A DNA stretch of 17,850 bases from Gammaproteobacteria bacterium (GTDB lineage Bacteria > Pseudomonadota > Gammaproteobacteria > DAOWEP01). The notes below the pieces were generated by a model that did not search any database, was not told where the DNA came from, and saw only the letters and a program-made list of their open reading frames with translations. Shown piece after piece: positions 15,809 through 17,850 of the stretch (positions are counted from its first letter, which is position 1; each line of letters starts with the position of its first letter). The translations under genes and the position numbers were made by a program. The stretch lies in contig DAOWEP010000146.1 in NCBI GenBank assembly GCA_030638455.1, forward strand, positions 1-17,850, read 5' to 3'.

Positions 15809-16282
15809 ATGGATGAATCAGAGTATAAAGAAGTCTACCACTCGGTTAATGCCTTACGCTGCATATTTGAAAAAGCTGTACTTACAGGCAGATATAACTG
15901 TGAGAAAGCATCCAGAACCAATATTGCAGAACGGGAAGCGATAGGCTGCACTGATCCCGAGGCACAAAAACAATGCCTCAAACTCCTGGACCTGTTCAGG
16001 GAAAATGCGGCCTTTTCATTAAAAATGACACGCATCAGTGGCAAGCTGCCACATGCCAGGGAAATCAGGATTCAGTGTGGCGGGCTCAACGGCTTACTGG
16101 AAACACTACCCGATAACTTCACTAAAAGAGTGAACTCCAAACTGGATACAGTAAGTATTGAAAACATTTACGGTCTGGTAAATACCACAACAAATGAATA
16201 CCGAGAGCTGGACAGGCTTCCGTTTCAGGAGATCATCAAATCAATCACGGCTTATTCGGGCAGAAGAAAGAAAACATCTTAA
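15809..16282 (+). CDS. Five-cysteine protein of unknown function
   Basis: A 157-residue soluble protein without signal peptide. Cysteines lie at 18, 31, 47, 56 and 90, in the contexts LRCIFEKA, YNCEKA, IGCTDP, KQCLKLL and IQCGGL; most are in the N-terminal half, which also has the segment NIAEREAIGC. The spacing is suggestive of a metal or iron-sulfur site, but it is not a standard ferredoxin pattern. From memory it belongs to an uncharacterised family found with the 73-residue protein upstream, which it follows after 15 bases. The C-terminal half (about 95-157) is charged and helical and looks less conserved. Start chosen as the first ATG after the upstream gene; no strong ribosome-binding site. 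Confidence 0.72.
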   Translation: MDESEYKEVYHSVNALRCIFEKAVLTGRYNCEKASRTNIAEREAIGCTDPEAQKQCLKLLDLFRENAAFSLKMTRISGKLPHAREIRIQCGGLNGLLETLPDNFTKRVNSKLDTVSIENIYGLVNTTTNEYRELDRLPFQEIIKSITAYSGRRKKTS

Positions 16283-16421
16283 ACACCATCCTTACAAAAC
16301 CACGCACGACACACAGGCAGACCCGCCACGCTCTTCTTCGGTCATTTTATAGACATACTTTTTCCTGTCTTTCTGGACAATTTTCTGGTCATGCGCTATA
16401 TATTTCTAAGGGGAAGTTCTA

Positions 16422-16461
16422 AACAAGAAGTTTTACTAAGTTACTGTTTGCAACAAGAAGT
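16422..16461. repeat. Direct repeat AACAAGAAGT, two copies 30 bases apart
   Basis: Exact 10-base copies occupy 16422-16431 and 16452-16461, a period of 30 bases or about three helical turns, and end 28 bases before the small membrane protein's first ATG. They may be a tandem activator site; nothing else supports this. Confidence 0.35.
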
Positions 16462-16483
16462 CCATAGACCGTTATAAGGAACA

Positions 16484-16678
16484 ATGCATATGGTACTACC
16501 AAAACCAATCTACGAGGCATTACCAGCGTTTTATCTGCTTATGGCAATATTTACCGCTTCAACATTTGAATCCAGTCTTGCCTTTGTTTCATCGGGACTA
16601 TTTCTAATAACATCGGCATTAGTGTTTTACATGCGTAAAACATACAGAAGCAGTAATTTGGAGAACACCGCATTGTAA
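16484..16678 (+). CDS. Small two-helix inner-membrane protein
   Basis: A 64-residue hydrophobic protein with two predicted membrane helices (about 11-28 and 33-50) and a short basic C-terminal tail (RKTYRSS). The segment LPKPIYEALPAFYLLMAIF (5-23) looks like a conserved N-terminal motif of short gammaproteobacterial membrane proteins of unknown role. Two in-frame ATGs compete: 16484, only three bases after AAGGA, and 16490, nine bases after it; spacing favours 16490, which would give 62 residues. It is followed by a clear intrinsic terminator. Confidence 0.72.
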   Translation: MHMVLPKPIYEALPAFYLLMAIFTASTFESSLAFVSSGLFLITSALVFYMRKTYRSSNLENTAL

Positions 16679-16746
16679 CTGGCTTTTAAAGCTTTATTTA
16701 TTTCCGGCAAACGAGTCATATATTACCGTTTACCGACGGAACACCC

Positions 16747-16777
16747 GACCCCCTGTTATGATGACAGAGGGTTTTTT
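16747..16777 (+). terminator. Rho-independent terminator of the small membrane protein gene
   Basis: CCCCCTGT (16749-16756) pairs with ACAGAGGG (16764-16771) with one mismatch across a seven-base loop, followed directly by six T (16772-16777). The orientation fits the + strand gene ending at 16678. There is no T-tract on the other strand, so the convergent - strand gene would not use it as such. Confidence 0.85.
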
Positions 16778-16817
16778 ATTGTTGTCACAGGAACCTGCAA
16801 CCGGGAATAACCCTAAG

Positions 16818-17501
16818 TTACGAACCCAGGTTCTCGGTAAGAAATTTTTTCAGGTCTTCTGCACGCACCAGTTGAGTGCCATCACAATTAAATTGCATCC
16901 GAACCAGATCTTGCACGATACAAACTGTAACATTCCGTAAATAATAATCCGGCATCTCTCGCAAGACCTTAAAGGTTGAGAGTATTCCGGGAATTTTGTC
17001 TTTTGCCAATGGTTTCCAGACTGCACTGCGCTTGGCCATAATGCTTTTCCAGTAATCTGGCATGGTATTGTAAATACTGCTGGCACGAAGAGCTGTATAC
17101 AATTCACGCATTAGCATGATCTTGTCTTCATACGCTATCTTCGGAAACTGTCTGTCCACATAGGCAGAATCTGCCAGTTTTTCACCCGCATGAGTCTCCT
17201 CCCTTAGGGGATCAAAAATGGAGATTGTCCGGATTTCACCACTGTTAAAACCGACATACAGCCTGTAGGTACTACGATTTATCAGCAAATCTTCAAGATT
17301 AGCTTCCAGTTGGTCAAAAACTTCGTCAATACTGCTTCGGTAACGGTTACGTACCAGGCTGGTCTCCCTTAGCGACGGGTCACCACGAATACCGATCTGA
17401 AGATTATCCGAATTCAGCCCTGCAACACTGACTATACTTTCTTTCAACACCAATTCTTCAAGATCGGAATCCTGTTCAAACTTTGTGTGTTCTGAGTTCA
17501 T
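16818..17501 (-). CDS. Uncharacterised soluble protein, 227 residues
   Basis: Not recognised. No signal peptide or membrane helix. The central part has an alternating hydrophobic stretch (TYRLYVGFNSGEIRTISIFDP, in outline about 78-97) typical of beta strands, and the C-terminal half is helical, with MPDYWKSIMAKRSAVW (about 147-162) and a repeat of the MPDYxx pattern at about 183-187 (MPDYYLRNVTVC). Two cysteines occur near the C-terminus. The ATG at 17501 is the first in the frame, but no ribosome-binding site is visible, so the start is uncertain. It is divergent from the arginine-rich gene at the right edge and convergent with the small membrane protein. Confidence 0.7.
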   Translation of the reverse strand: MNSEHTKFEQDSDLEELVLKESIVSVAGLNSDNLQIGIRGDPSLRETSLVRNRYRSSIDEVFDQLEANLEDLLINRSTYRLYVGFNSGEIRTISIFDPLREETHAGEKLADSAYVDRQFPKIAYEDKIMLMRELYTALRASSIYNTMPDYWKSIMAKRSAVWKPLAKDKIPGILSTFKVLREMPDYYLRNVTVCIVQDLVRMQFNCDGTQLVRAEDLKKFLTENLGS

Positions 17502-17692
17502 ATTTATTTTGACTATTCTCGTGATAAACTCTGTAAATTGGGTCTTATTTCAACCTTTTCAAGTCCTGATTTTACGATCTTGCGTACAAAAGAAACGTGA
17601 AAATGCTCATAGCACCTTCAAAAGAGCCAGAAAAATTGTAGTGAACAGAATTTAGTCTAAACTAGATATAACACTTTAATCAGGATTGTAAA
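17502..17692. promoter_or_regulatory. Divergent promoter region at right end
   Basis: The 191 bases between two divergent genes hold no coding sequence. A TATAAC-like element at about 17667-17672 lies 20-25 bases upstream of the ATG at 17693 and could be its -10; no good -35 partner was seen. Confidence 0.3.
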
Positions 17693-17850
17693 ATGACTGA
17701 AGAGCCGCCGTATACTGGACCCGAAAGCCGGAAAGAACATAGAAGAAAAAACAATGCTCGTCGTACGATGATTCGATATGAACCAGGCAAGGAAGATCGC
17801 CGCTCTGGCAAGGATCGAAGAAAAACAAATAAGGACATCTGGAAAGACAG
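17693..17850 (+). CDS. Arginine-rich small conserved protein, 3'-truncated by window edge
   Basis: Fifty-two codons are visible, running open to the window end. The product is strikingly basic and polar, with paired arginines in a loosely periodic array: GPESRKEHRRKNNARR, then MIRYEPGKEDRRSGKDRRK and a final tryptophan-containing segment. Short proteins of this RR-repeat type occur in Gammaproteobacteria; their function is unknown to me. AGGA seven bases before the ATG supports the start. The gene is too short to be found by a simple ORF-length cut-off. The rest of the protein is outside the window. Confidence 0.7.
   Translation, partial: MTEEPPYTGPESRKEHRRKNNARRTMIRYEPGKEDRRSGKDRRKTNKDIWKD

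Overview
The window looks like the chromosome of a Gammaproteobacterium with moderate GC content. An Rsd/AlgQ-family regulator, a UspA-type stress protein, a DEAH-less DevB-type 6-phosphogluconolactonase beside an E. coli-type glucokinase, and several short proteins of a kind I associate with sulfur-oxidising and related Gammaproteobacteria all point this way. A DsrC-type protein with both arm cysteines fits a lineage with a dissimilatory or regulatory sulfur-relay system, but no dsr or sox operon is present, so a sulfur-oxidising lifestyle is an inference. No phage, insertion sequence, CRISPR array, tRNA or rRNA was recognised.

Layout. (1) 1-5561, sugar oxidation: a zwf gene (5' end cut off by the window edge) on +, then on - a membrane-anchored GGDEF-EAL protein, and the - strand operon pgl-glk-small exported protein. 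Zwf, Pgl and Glk together turn glucose into 6-phosphogluconate with NAD(P)H production. The GGDEF-EAL protein lies between them and looks like a phosphodiesterase with a dead cyclase domain. An approximately 120-nt stretch rich in inverted repeats lies between it and the operon. (2) 5691-10501, + strand: uspA followed by a MacA-like adaptor, one MacB/LolD-type ATPase and two different FtsX/MacB-type permeases, a probable efflux or envelope-transport operon. (3) 10607-12343, - strand: a protein with two cyclic-nucleotide-binding domains fused to rhodanese, followed by an exported FecR-domain protein. (4) 12631-14082, - strand: dsrC and mazG as separate units. (5) 14398-17850: rsd with a recognisable sigma-70 promoter, then a series of small conserved or unknown proteins, among them a five-cysteine protein and a two-helix membrane protein that ends in a clear intrinsic terminator, and an arginine-rich protein cut by the right edge.

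Most of the region is ordinary chromosomal backbone. The parts most worth a second look are the CNBD-CNBD-rhodanese/FecR pair, the DsrC with extra residues after its terminal cysteine, the one-ATPase/two-permease operon coupled to uspA, the structured intergenic element at 3109-3228, and the little-known small-protein cluster at 15055-16678. No single locus here is clearly a new system; the CNBD-rhodanese/FecR pair is the best candidate.
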